DNA from: Flavobacterium sp. SLB02
Lineage (GTDB): Bacteria; Bacteroidota; Bacteroidia; Flavobacteriales; Flavobacteriaceae
Assembly: GCF_009664855.1 (NCBI RefSeq)
Contig: NZ_CP045928.1
Span: forward strand, 4,868,331 to 4,932,330
Reading direction: 5' to 3'
DNA length: 64,000 nucleotides
A program made the position numbers and the translations under genes. The first letter of the stretch is position 1. Each line of letters starts with the position of its first letter. The notes under the pieces were generated by a model that saw only the letters and a list, made by a program, of their open reading frames with translations, did no database searches and was not told the DNA's origin. Below are positions 29,722 through 37,191 of this stretch, piece by piece.

Positions 29722-31341
29722 TTATTTTGCAGCTACAGAGTCCGAATACAATAATTTATCCAATTGAGGATCTCTGTCGTATACGTCAGGATAAAAGCCA
29801 ATTTCTCCGTCATCGCTTACCCAGGCAGTAAAATAACCTATATATATAGGGATTTTAGTTTTAAGCTTGCAAGTCGTTTCCTTTTCGCCACTCATCGCCT
29901 GATCTATTTTATCAACAGGCCAGTCCGGATCATCTTTTAAGATTGCAAGAGCCAAACCTTTTGCTTCTTTTACATTGATGCATCCATGGCTAAAAATACG
30001 TTTTTCGAACTCAAATAAACTTTTGGCCGGCGTGTCATGCAAATAAATATCATTTGGGTTTGGAAACATAAATTTCACCAGTCCCAGAGAGTTTTTAGGC
30101 CCTGGTTTTTGTCTCACATTCCCTCCATTCCATTCCATATCATGATCGGCCAGATAGTTTTTATCTTCTGCCATTTTTAGCTTTAATTCATTTTTAATAA
30201 TACTCTGTGGCACATACCAATACGGACTAAAAACAATCCTGTCCATATTACCGCTAAAAATTACGGTTTCGGTCATTCTTGTTCCAACAAAAACATCAGA
30301 CACTAATTCGTACTTACCATTTTTAACATAAACCAGTTTAAACGACGGAATATTAACCATTACATATTCACTTGCCTGTGCCAATTGCGTTGGTATCCAT
30401 CGACAACGTTCCATGTTTAGCATTATCGTTTTAATGCGGTTACCAATAGGTTCATTCATTTGGTCGATATGTTCTTTGGTAAGAGCATAGTTGAGTTTAA
30501 GTCCGTATCTTTTTTTATATTTTAAAACACCTGCCATCATCTCTTCGTCATAAACCTGACTTTTAGAATCTTGTGCCAAATCTCCTATCACAAACAAACG
30601 CTGTCTTATTTGTTTTACTGCAACACCACTATCAAACGGTTTCAGGTCTTTGTAATTAGCTGCATCGATATCAATATTTGTCCATAGATTATTTTTTTCA
30701 ATGGTTCGATATTTTTTCAGCATTGACTTTAACTTATAATATTGGCCGTATAAAAGGTTTTCGTCTTTATTTAGTCTGTCCGGATCAACCATTAGCGAAT
30801 CTAAAATCTTTACATACGAAATCGTTTTGGCAGGCAAAAACCATCCGATTTTCTTTAAAGTTGCAGGATCAACACCCGAATAAACATTACTGGCATAAAA
30901 CACATACATATTCGATAATAAAAGTTCTGTATCGATTTGAGGTAAATCAGCAGTAACATTTTCATTAAAAACGTCATCTACCAAGTCCATATACGGCATA
31001 GTCGCCTTTATTCCCTGATCGTTTAACAGTTGAACTTTATGATACAATAGTGCTCCAAATTCGCTAACACTTTTATCATCGTACCAGATCAGATGATATT
31101 CTTTCTTTTTATAAAGATCCAGAACATCATTTTGGTATTTTTTTAATTTGGGATATTTTTTATAAAACTGATTAATTGATTCAGCATCAACAGTAACTTT
31201 TGAAACATATTTGCTGAATGCAAAAACATTTTCAAATTCCGTCTTTTTATTTTTCACGCTGGTCTCTTTGGCAGAAGATTCGAAAGGAGACATAAAAAAA
31301 CTAGCGGCAGTAAGTACAATTAAAGAAGTAAAGTTTCGCAT
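29722..31341 (-). CDS. L,D-transpeptidase family protein (YcbB/LdtD-like)
   Basis: This 539-residue protein has an N-terminal signal-like segment (MRNFTSLIVLTAASFFMSPF), a scaffold region, a peptidoglycan-binding-like region (about 225-300) and a YkuD catalytic domain. The catalytic motif is SHGCINVKEAKGLA with the nucleophile Cys, preceded by IYLHDTPAKSLFEFEKR. Length and order match the YcbB/LdtD subclass, which makes 3-3 crosslinks in peptidoglycan or attaches proteins to it in the periplasm. It is a single minus-strand gene. A -7 box TATATTTG (minus, 31461-31468) lies about 120 bases upstream. Confidence 0.88.
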   Translation of the reverse strand: MRNFTSLIVLTAASFFMSPFESSAKETSVKNKKTEFENVFAFSKYVSKVTVDAESINQFYKKYPKLKKYQNDVLDLYKKKEYHLIWYDDKSVSEFGALLYHKVQLLNDQGIKATMPYMDLVDDVFNENVTADLPQIDTELLLSNMYVFYASNVYSGVDPATLKKIGWFLPAKTISYVKILDSLMVDPDRLNKDENLLYGQYYKLKSMLKKYRTIEKNNLWTNIDIDAANYKDLKPFDSGVAVKQIRQRLFVIGDLAQDSKSQVYDEEMMAGVLKYKKRYGLKLNYALTKEHIDQMNEPIGNRIKTIMLNMERCRWIPTQLAQASEYVMVNIPSFKLVYVKNGKYELVSDVFVGTRMTETVIFSGNMDRIVFSPYWYVPQSIIKNELKLKMAEDKNYLADHDMEWNGGNVRQKPGPKNSLGLVKFMFPNPNDIYLHDTPAKSLFEFEKRIFSHGCINVKEAKGLALAILKDDPDWPVDKIDQAMSGEKETTCKLKTKIPIYIGYFTAWVSDDGEIGFYPDVYDRDPQLDKLLYSDSVAAK

Positions 31342-31652
31342 ATTTCTTAGATTTAAATTAGAAAGGAAATCCTATTTAAAAAATACCGAAACCCCATAGT
31401 TTATCCAAAAACAAGTTTTCACATACTTTTCAAACGTTGAGAATCATAAATTTGGGTACTCAAATATAGCTAAGATTATTGATATTTTAGTCATTTTCAT
31501 TTTAAAAATCTTACGTTTTTCACCTAAAAAAGAATTCTTAACACGCCATCTTAGATGAAATTTTCTTTTTAATTGTATTGTAAGAAATCAAATACAAAGC
31601 GTCAGAATCATTTTGACTAATCTCTATATCAATAAATACAATTTAAAAGGGT

Positions 31653-31681
31653 TTGAATCCGAACATAATCTGTTATCTTTG
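31653..31681 (+). promoter_or_regulatory. Promoter of the mrp gene
   Basis: TTG (31653-31655) and TATCTTTG (31674-31681) with an 18-base spacer match the Bacteroidota consensus. The start codon lies 70 bases downstream. The rest of the 410-bp gap to the transpeptidase gene shows nothing further beyond that gene's own -7 box. Confidence 0.75.
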
Positions 31682-31751
31682 TAGTCTGAAATCAGTTTAA
31701 ATAAACACAATTCATAAATTGGTTTCTTTCAATAGAAAACAGTAGATTAAA

Positions 31752-32882
31752 ATGAAATTAGATAGAAAAGAAATTCTTAAAGCTCTAGAGACAATCACTA
31801 TAGCGGGAGAAGGAAAAAATATGGTTGAAAGTGGTGCTGTTACCAATGTCATTACTTTTGGTGATGAAGTTGTGGTAGATTTACTTTTACACACACCTGC
31901 AATGCACATTAAAAAAAGAGCCGAAGATGATATCAAAAAAACAATTCTTGAATTGGTATCTCCTGAAGCAAAAATCAAAGTAAACATTAAGGTTGAAGCA
32001 AAGGAAAATCCTAACGAAATAAAAGGAAAGGCTATTCCGGGAATCAAAAATATTATTGCCGTTGCTTCTGGTAAAGGTGGTGTTGGAAAATCAACTGTTA
32101 CTGCAAACCTTGCTGTAACGCTTGCTAAAATGGGTTTTAATGTTGGAATTCTTGACGCAGATATTTACGGGCCATCGATGCCAATTATGTTTGATGTTGA
32201 AAACGAAAAACCAATTTCGATTAACGTTGACGGAAAATCAAAAATGAAACCTGTTGAAAGTTATGATATCAAAATACTTTCTATCGGTTTCTTTACAGCT
32301 CCAAGTCAGGCCGTAATCTGGAGAGGTCCAATGGCTGCAAAAGCGCTGAACCAAATGATTTTTGATGCAGATTGGGGCGATTTAGATTTTATGTTAATCG
32401 ACTTACCTCCGGGAACGGGAGATATTCATCTTTCGATCATGCAATCATTACCAATTACTGGTGCCGTTGTAGTAAGTACTCCTCAGGCTGTGGCTCTTGC
32501 CGATGCTAAAAAAGGAGTTGCTATGTTTATGCAGGACAACATCAATGTTCCTGTTTTGGGAATTATCGAAAATATGGCATACTTTACACCTGAAGAATTG
32601 CCTGATAATAAATATTATATTTTTGGACAAGAAGGGGCAAAAAACCTTGCCGAAGATTTAGATGTTCCGTTTTTAGGCGAAGTGCCAATTGTACAATCTA
32701 TTCGTGAAGCCGGAGATTTTGGTCGTCCTGCAGCAATGCAAACAGCATCAGTTATAGAAACTGTTTTTGAAGAAATCACCAGAAACGTGGTACAGGAAGT
32801 AGTAAACAGAAATGATACTTTACCTGCAACAGAAGCCATTAAAATTACAACTATGGCAGGTTGTTCAGCAGTTAAAAAATAA
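31752..32882 (+). CDS. Mrp/NBP35 family P-loop iron-sulfur carrier
   Basis: This 376-residue protein has an N-terminal DUF59/MIP18-like domain (about 5-85) and a deviant Walker A motif ASGKGGVGKSTVTANLA (107-115 at its core). Later segments are DADIYGPSMPIMF, DFMLIDLPPGTGD and GIIENMAYF. Mrp/ApbC proteins bind and hand over 4Fe-4S clusters to apo-enzymes. The usual C-x-x-C pair before the end of the family domain is replaced by YF-TPEELPDNKYY, and a single Cys remains near the C-terminus (MAGCSAVKK). The NifU-like gene that follows supports a role in cluster assembly. Confidence 0.92.
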   Translation: MKLDRKEILKALETITIAGEGKNMVESGAVTNVITFGDEVVVDLLLHTPAMHIKKRAEDDIKKTILELVSPEAKIKVNIKVEAKENPNEIKGKAIPGIKNIIAVASGKGGVGKSTVTANLAVTLAKMGFNVGILDADIYGPSMPIMFDVENEKPISINVDGKSKMKPVESYDIKILSIGFFTAPSQAVIWRGPMAAKALNQMIFDADWGDLDFMLIDLPPGTGDIHLSIMQSLPITGAVVVSTPQAVALADAKKGVAMFMQDNINVPVLGIIENMAYFTPEELPDNKYYIFGQEGAKNLAEDLDVPFLGEVPIVQSIREAGDFGRPAAMQTASVIETVFEEITRNVVQEVVNRNDTLPATEAIKITTMAGCSAVKK

Positions 32883-32989
32883 ATTAGATAATGAGATAAT
32901 GAGGCAATTAGATAATGCTCTTGAGATAATTTAAAATTTTCTTTAAGCATTATCTAATTCTCGAATTCTCTAATTGACACATTAATATT

Positions 32990-33229
32990 ATGACAACAGA
33001 AGAATTAACAAACAACGTATTATTAGCTCTAGACGAAATCAGGCCTTTTTTAAATTCTGACGGAGGAGACATTACGCTAATTTCGATAGATGATGACAAA
33101 CATGTCAAAGTTCGTCTTGAAGGAGCATGTATTAGCTGTAGTGTAAACCAAATGACGCTAAAAGCAGGAGTTGAAACAACAATAAAAAAATATGCTCCAC
33201 AAATAGAAACTGTGGTAAATATAATGTAA
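32990..33229 (+). CDS. NifU-like C-terminal domain protein
   Basis: This 79-residue protein is a stand-alone NifU C-terminal (Nfu) domain. It has IRPFLNSDGGDITLISIDD and the cluster-binding Cys47-x-x-Cys50 in GACISCSVNQMTLKAGVE. Nfu proteins hold a 4Fe-4S cluster between two subunits and deliver it. It lies 107 bases after mrp, in the same direction, with an inverted repeat of TTAGATAATG / CATTATCTAA in the gap. Confidence 0.92.
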   Translation: MTTEELTNNVLLALDEIRPFLNSDGGDITLISIDDDKHVKVRLEGACISCSVNQMTLKAGVETTIKKYAPQIETVVNIM

Positions 33230-33446
33230 TAAAAAACCGTATTTTCTTCCACTTTTTTGATTTAAAAAATTAACAAGAATAATACCCCTTTGAGCGTTTT
33301 GCTTTGTGAATTGATAAAAAAACATAGCCCAGAGAGTCGTTTATTGCGGATTCAGCAAAAAATAACGTAAAGATTTAAGAGTTTTTGTTAAGGAATTGTT
33401 ACATATTTAACTTAAATTTGTCACATAACCCCAAAATCTTAAATTT

Positions 33447-33929
33447 ATGAAGAATTATTACGCTCTATTTTTATTATTATTTTTTGTTTCTGTGAATTAT
33501 GCACAGCAAACTACTCAAACACTAATTGTTGACAAAGCCTGGCTGAACGAATCAGAAGAATGGTCAGACTTTAAATACTCAGGTCAGATTATATTTTCGA
33601 CTAACGCAAGTGACGAGGAAGGCAGCCTAAGAATTGGCAATTATGATTTCTTATATGATTTCTGTAATGGCAAGGCTAAATTTGCAAACAAAGCAACTTA
33701 CAGTGCAGCACAGTTTGCACATCCTAGAAAAGTATCTGTAACAACAGACAAACAAGGAGTAATGAATTCTACTTACGAAGGCACTCTGATCTTTCAATCA
33801 GATAAAGATTATTATTCTGTAATTGCTTTTGTTACTATACTAGAAAAAAATGGAAACATCCTTGGCGTGAAAATGCGCCCTAAAGAAGGAAGCAAAAAAG
33901 AATACGCATTTAGTTTAAAAAATAGTTAA
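33447..33929 (+). CDS. Secreted protein of unknown function
   Basis: This 160-residue protein has a clear signal peptide (MKNYYALFLLLFFVSVNYAQ) and a mature part of about 140 residues. It has no cysteine pair or known motif beyond scattered beta-strand segments such as YSGQIIFSTNASDEEGSLRI and YYSVIAFVTILEKNG. I do not recognise a family. It sits between the NifU-like and ferredoxin genes but is separated from both and has its own candidate -7 box TAAATTTG (33413-33420). A link with iron-sulfur metabolism is therefore weak. Confidence 0.75.
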   Translation: MKNYYALFLLLFFVSVNYAQQTTQTLIVDKAWLNESEEWSDFKYSGQIIFSTNASDEEGSLRIGNYDFLYDFCNGKAKFANKATYSAAQFAHPRKVSVTTDKQGVMNSTYEGTLIFQSDKDYYSVIAFVTILEKNGNILGVKMRPKEGSKKEYAFSLKNS

Positions 33930-33989
33930 CGTAATTAAGGATTTTTTCACGTTATAAAATCCTAACCAGTAAAATTCCAAATAATTAAA

Positions 33990-34307
33990 ATGGATGTATT
34001 AATAAAGATTAAAGATCGAGAAGGAGTTATACACGAGTTACAAGCTCCAACTGATATGGCAATGAATATAATGGAGTTGTGCAAAGCATACGAACTACCT
34101 GTTGAAGGAACCTGCGGCGGAATGGCCATGTGTGCTTCTTGCCAGTGTTATGTTCTTAATGATGTTGCATTACCTGAAATGGGAGATGAAGAAGAAGCCA
34201 TGCTGTCGGAAGCATTTTACGTTAAATCAAATAGCCGTTTGGGTTGTCAGATTCCAATTACTACCGAGTTAGAAGGATTAGAATTAGAATTAGCTCCTGA
34301 ATACTAA
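33990..34307 (+). CDS. 2Fe-2S ferredoxin
   Basis: This 105-residue ferredoxin is of the adrenodoxin/bacterial ISC type. Cluster ligands are Cys42, Cys48 and Cys51 in GTCGGMAMCASCQCYV and Cys86 in SRLGCQIPI. The Glu/Asp-rich stretch between them (about 62-74) is the docking helix of this class. It carries single electrons to iron-sulfur assembly or cytochrome-type enzymes. Placement near mrp and the NifU-like gene fits the first role. A convergent terminator follows. Confidence 0.93.
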   Translation: MDVLIKIKDREGVIHELQAPTDMAMNIMELCKAYELPVEGTCGGMAMCASCQCYVLNDVALPEMGDEEEAMLSEAFYVKSNSRLGCQIPITTELEGLELELAPEY

Positions 34308-34330
34308 AAAAATAAATTACAATTTTTTGA

Positions 34331-34376
34331 AAATTCCAAATTCCAACTAGCAATTGCTCTTGGGGATTTGGAATTT
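34331..34376. terminator. Terminator between convergent genes
   Basis: AAATTCCAAATTCC and GGATTTGGAATTT form an imperfect stem (one bulged base) followed by T on the plus strand. It lies between the ferredoxin and SUKH-family genes. Confidence 0.7.
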
Positions 34377-34388
34377 TTTATTTGAAAC

Positions 34389-34889
34389 CTATGCAAGTTC
34401 ACCTGGTTCAAAAGGCTCAAATTCTCTTTCAGGAAATGCTTCGGTCAATATTCCTGACGAACACAACCAGGCTATCGTTTCTTCGAGTGTATTGCCTGTT
34501 TTATAAATCATTTCGCTATGTCTTGGCAAAACGAAATATTCTCCTTTATAAAGAATAACTTCATCTCCGTCATACGTATCTCCAATTCTAATTGAATGTA
34601 AAACTTCGTCTTTCGTCAAAACATCCTTTCCTTCATCCCAAAACCAATATTCAGTGATGCGGTTTTTCCATTCATCCATCGTTAGTACAATGGTTTCAGG
34701 AAGATAGATACGCACGTAGGTTCCGCCAAGAATTCCGCTTCCGTAATTCAAAACATACTCTTTGTAATCTTCATCAAAAGCAATATTTAAAGTCTTTTCG
34801 CAAGCCAGAATATCTTCGTTTTCAGCAAGAAATAAGTCGGTTTTATGGGTTTTGTAATTCGGGATTACTTTATAATTGTCGAAGTTCAT
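34389..34889 (-). CDS. SMI1/KNR4 (SUKH) family protein
   Basis: This 166-residue protein matches the SUKH fold. It has LACEKTLNIAFDEDYKEYVLNYGSG near residues 29-53, the paired aromatic stretch around WFWDEG, and IRIGDTYDGDEVILY. SUKH proteins in bacteria are mostly immunity proteins of contact-dependent or polymorphic toxin systems, though housekeeping uses exist. No signal peptide is present, as expected for a cytoplasmic antitoxin. No toxin gene is nearby, so it is an orphan candidate. A second immunity-like gene follows at 35040, also minus strand, with 150 bases between. Confidence 0.8.
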   Translation of the reverse strand: MNFDNYKVIPNYKTHKTDLFLAENEDILACEKTLNIAFDEDYKEYVLNYGSGILGGTYVRIYLPETIVLTMDEWKNRITEYWFWDEGKDVLTKDEVLHSIRIGDTYDGDEVILYKGEYFVLPRHSEMIYKTGNTLEETIAWLCSSGILTEAFPEREFEPFEPGELA

Positions 34890-35039
34890 TTTATTTGTAT
34901 TTATAATAGCTAAGATACGTTTTTCATCAATCTTTATCTTTTATTTTAACACATAGAAACATATATTTTGAAAATGTATAAAAGTCGTTTCACTGTAAAT
35001 AAAACACATAACATAATTATAAAACGATGTCGATGTGAC

Positions 35040-35441
35040 TCAAATATTGTATTCAATTTCTCCTATATATAATAAATCAAATTTAGAATTCATTATAGAA
35101 ACTGGGTTTTTGATTTGATTTTTCGAAATAAATACAAGGGTATTTATCTCTTCTAAATTTTGATTTAAGTTCATCAATCTTTCTTTTGCCTCAACAATCC
35201 ATTGCTTAGCATAAGAATATTTTAAAAATTTTTCTTCAAAAGAAATCGCTTCATTTTCAAATCCGCTTTCGATAAAATCATGATCTAAAAAATGCTCGTC
35301 CTGAGATTTTGCAAACTCAGATATGTATTTCTCTTCGTAATCATCATCTTCATAATATGCCTCATCTTCACCCACAAAATCAAAATATTCTTCTTCTAAT
35401 TTGAATTTACCCAACCAAAAATGACTAATCTCTGTTCTCAT
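35040..35441 (-). CDS. Imm22-like immunity protein
   Basis: This 133-residue acidic cytoplasmic protein begins with the pattern HFWLGKFKLEEEYFDFV. It continues through an Asp/Glu/Tyr-rich loop, ISEFAKSQDEHFLDHDFIES, and a C-terminal strand-helix that includes NTLVFISKNQI. The order of WxGxF near the start, a DxxFxEsxF-like segment in the middle and a hydrophobic strand at the end is the pattern I associate with the Imm22 family of polymorphic-toxin immunity proteins. It sits upstream of the SUKH gene on the same strand. A -7 box TACTTTTG (minus, 35466-35473) is present. No toxin is encoded nearby. Confidence 0.6.
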   Translation of the reverse strand: MRTEISHFWLGKFKLEEEYFDFVGEDEAYYEDDDYEEKYISEFAKSQDEHFLDHDFIESGFENEAISFEEKFLKYSYAKQWIVEAKERLMNLNQNLEEINTLVFISKNQIKNPVSIMNSKFDLLYIGEIEYNI

Positions 35442-35509
35442 AGTTTTTCTAATTTACGATTGAAACAAAAGTATTGCTTCTTAATTACAATCTTTAAAAC
35501 TTACTGAAT

Positions 35510-35544
35510 AAAAAAAACCGCAATTACATTGCTGCAATCGCGGT
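35510..35544 (-). terminator. Rho-independent terminator of asd
   Basis: On the minus strand ACCGCGATTGC and a nearly complementary GTAATTGCGGT form a stem-loop, followed by seven T. It lies 35 bases after the asd stop. Confidence 0.75.
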
Positions 35545-35578
35545 CTTTCCTTTATAACAATTTTCTTTAATCTCTAGC

Positions 35579-36568
35579 TTATACCAAACCTGCCTGAATT
35601 AAATACTCAGCAATTTGAATCGTGTTTGTTGCAGCACCTTTTCTCAAGTTATCAGCAACAATCCACATGTTTAATGTATTTGGCTGGCTTTCGTCACGAC
35701 GAATTCTACCTACAAAAACATCATTTTTACCTTCGGCGTATAATGGCATTGGGTATGTAAATGTGTCTAAATTATCCTGTACCACTACTCCATCTGTATG
35801 GTGTAAAATTTCGCGAACTTCGTTTACATCAAAATCATTTGTAAACTCAACGTTTACCGCTTCACTATGTCCACCCACAACTGGTACACGAACTGCAGTT
35901 GCAGTAACTCTGATCGTATTATCACCAAGAATTTTTTGAGTCTCACGAACTAATTTCATTTCTTCTTTAGTGTATCCGTTTTCTTCGAAACTATCGCAAT
36001 GTGGAATTGCATTTCTGTGAATTGGATATTTATAAGCCATTTCTCCCTGAATTCCTGCGTACTCGTTTTCTAACTGTCTTACCGCTTTTACACCCGTTCC
36101 GGTGATCGATTGATAAGTAGATACAATGATTCTTTTGATGTTGTATTTTCTGTGTAACGGAGCCAAAGTCAATACCATTTGAATAGTAGAGCAGTTTGGA
36201 TTTGCAATAATTTTATCTTCTTTGGTTAAAGTATCAGCATTGATTTCCGGAACGATTAATTTTTTTGTCGGATCCATTCTCCATGCAGATGAGTTATCAA
36301 TAACCGTTGTTCCAGCAGCAGCAAATTTTGGCGCCCACTCTAATGAAGTATCTCCTCCAGCAGAGAAAACAGCAATATCAGCTTTTAAATCAACAGCGGT
36401 TTGTAATCCTACAACTTTATATTTTTGACCTTTATATTCAATTTCTTTTCCTATTGACTTCTCAGAGGCAACAGGAATTAATTCTGTAACAGGAAAATTT
36501 CTTTCTGCTAAAACTTTAAGCATTATTTCGCCAACCATACCAGTGGCACCTACAACGGCTATTCTCAT
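35579..36568 (-). CDS. asd: Aspartate-semialdehyde dehydrogenase
   Basis: This 329-residue enzyme reduces aspartyl phosphate to aspartate semialdehyde with NADPH, the branch point to Lys/diaminopimelate, Met and Thr. The NADP loop is VGATGMVGEIML (7-18) and the nucleophile Cys126 lies in NPNCSTIQMV. GTGVKAVRQLENEYAG and RVPVVGGHSEAVNVEF carry the substrate and catalytic His region. Length is normal. It has its own promoter (36607-36636) and terminator (35510-35544), so it is monocistronic. Confidence 0.96.
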   Translation of the reverse strand: MRIAVVGATGMVGEIMLKVLAERNFPVTELIPVASEKSIGKEIEYKGQKYKVVGLQTAVDLKADIAVFSAGGDTSLEWAPKFAAAGTTVIDNSSAWRMDPTKKLIVPEINADTLTKEDKIIANPNCSTIQMVLTLAPLHRKYNIKRIIVSTYQSITGTGVKAVRQLENEYAGIQGEMAYKYPIHRNAIPHCDSFEENGYTKEEMKLVRETQKILGDNTIRVTATAVRVPVVGGHSEAVNVEFTNDFDVNEVREILHHTDGVVVQDNLDTFTYPMPLYAEGKNDVFVGRIRRDESQPNTLNMWIVADNLRKGAATNTIQIAEYLIQAGLV

Positions 36569-36606
36569 TTTTATATTTTTAGTATGAATTAATCTAATTT
36601 ACTATG

Positions 36607-36636
36607 CAAAAGTATACATAATAAAAATCAAAACAA
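36607..36636 (-). promoter_or_regulatory. Promoter of asd
   Basis: On the minus strand TTG (36634-36636) is followed after 19 bases by TACTTTTG (36607-36614), matching both Bacteroidota promoter boxes. The start codon is about 38 bases downstream. Confidence 0.75.
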
Positions 36637-36681
36637 GGTGGTTCACAAAAAATAACAAAATGTTACAAAACAAACAAAAGC

Positions 36682-36710
36682 AAAAAAACCGCCTCAATCA
36701 AGAAGCGGTT
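36682..36710 (-). terminator. Rho-independent terminator of mscL
   Basis: On the minus strand AACCGC pairs with GCGGTT around 12 bases and is followed by T7. It lies 31 bases after the mscL stop. Confidence 0.8.
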
Positions 36711-36740
36711 AAGTTAGACTTAGTGTAGCGGTATATTATA

Positions 36741-37124
36741 TTATTGTTTGTTTCTTAACAAATCTCTAATCTGAATAAGCAATTCTTCCTGTGTTGGTCC
36801 TGCTGGTGCAGCCGGTGGCGGAACTTCTTTCTTTTTTGCATGGTTTATTCCTTTAATAATTAAGAATAAAACAAAAGCAACAATTAGAAAGTTAATTACT
36901 GCCGAAAGAAACAAACCGTATTTCACACCTCCAAAAGCCGTTAGCTCTTCTATAGTAGACAAATGCGCTGCATCTAATGCCGGTTTTAGTATTAATGGCG
37001 TAATTACATTTTCAATTAATGAGCTCACAATTTTGCCAAAAGCAGCTCCAATTATAACACCGACAGCCAAATCGACTACGTTGCCTTTCATTGCAAATTC
37101 CTTAAATTCTGAAAACATCCCCAT
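36741..37124 (-). CDS. mscL: Large-conductance mechanosensitive channel MscL
   Basis: This 127-residue inner-membrane channel has the MscL N-terminal amphipathic helix MFSEFKEFAMKGNVVDLAVG and TM1 continuing through VIIGAAFGKIVSSL. A periplasmic loop follows, then TM2 (FLIVAFVLFLIIKGI) and a cytoplasmic Lys/Pro-rich bundle ending in LLIQIRDLL. It opens under membrane tension to release solutes in hypo-osmotic shock. Length is normal. It lies just downstream of the MurF-Alr gene (67 bases) on the same strand and may be co-transcribed with it. Confidence 0.96.
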   Translation of the reverse strand: MGMFSEFKEFAMKGNVVDLAVGVIIGAAFGKIVSSLIENVITPLILKPALDAAHLSTIEELTAFGGVKYGLFLSAVINFLIVAFVLFLIIKGINHAKKKEVPPPAAPAGPTQEELLIQIRDLLRNKQ

Positions 37125-37191
37125 AATTGTTCTTTTAGTTTATAAATTAATTCATATCGAAAATACGGAATTTTCTGCAAAGTTTCAAAAT

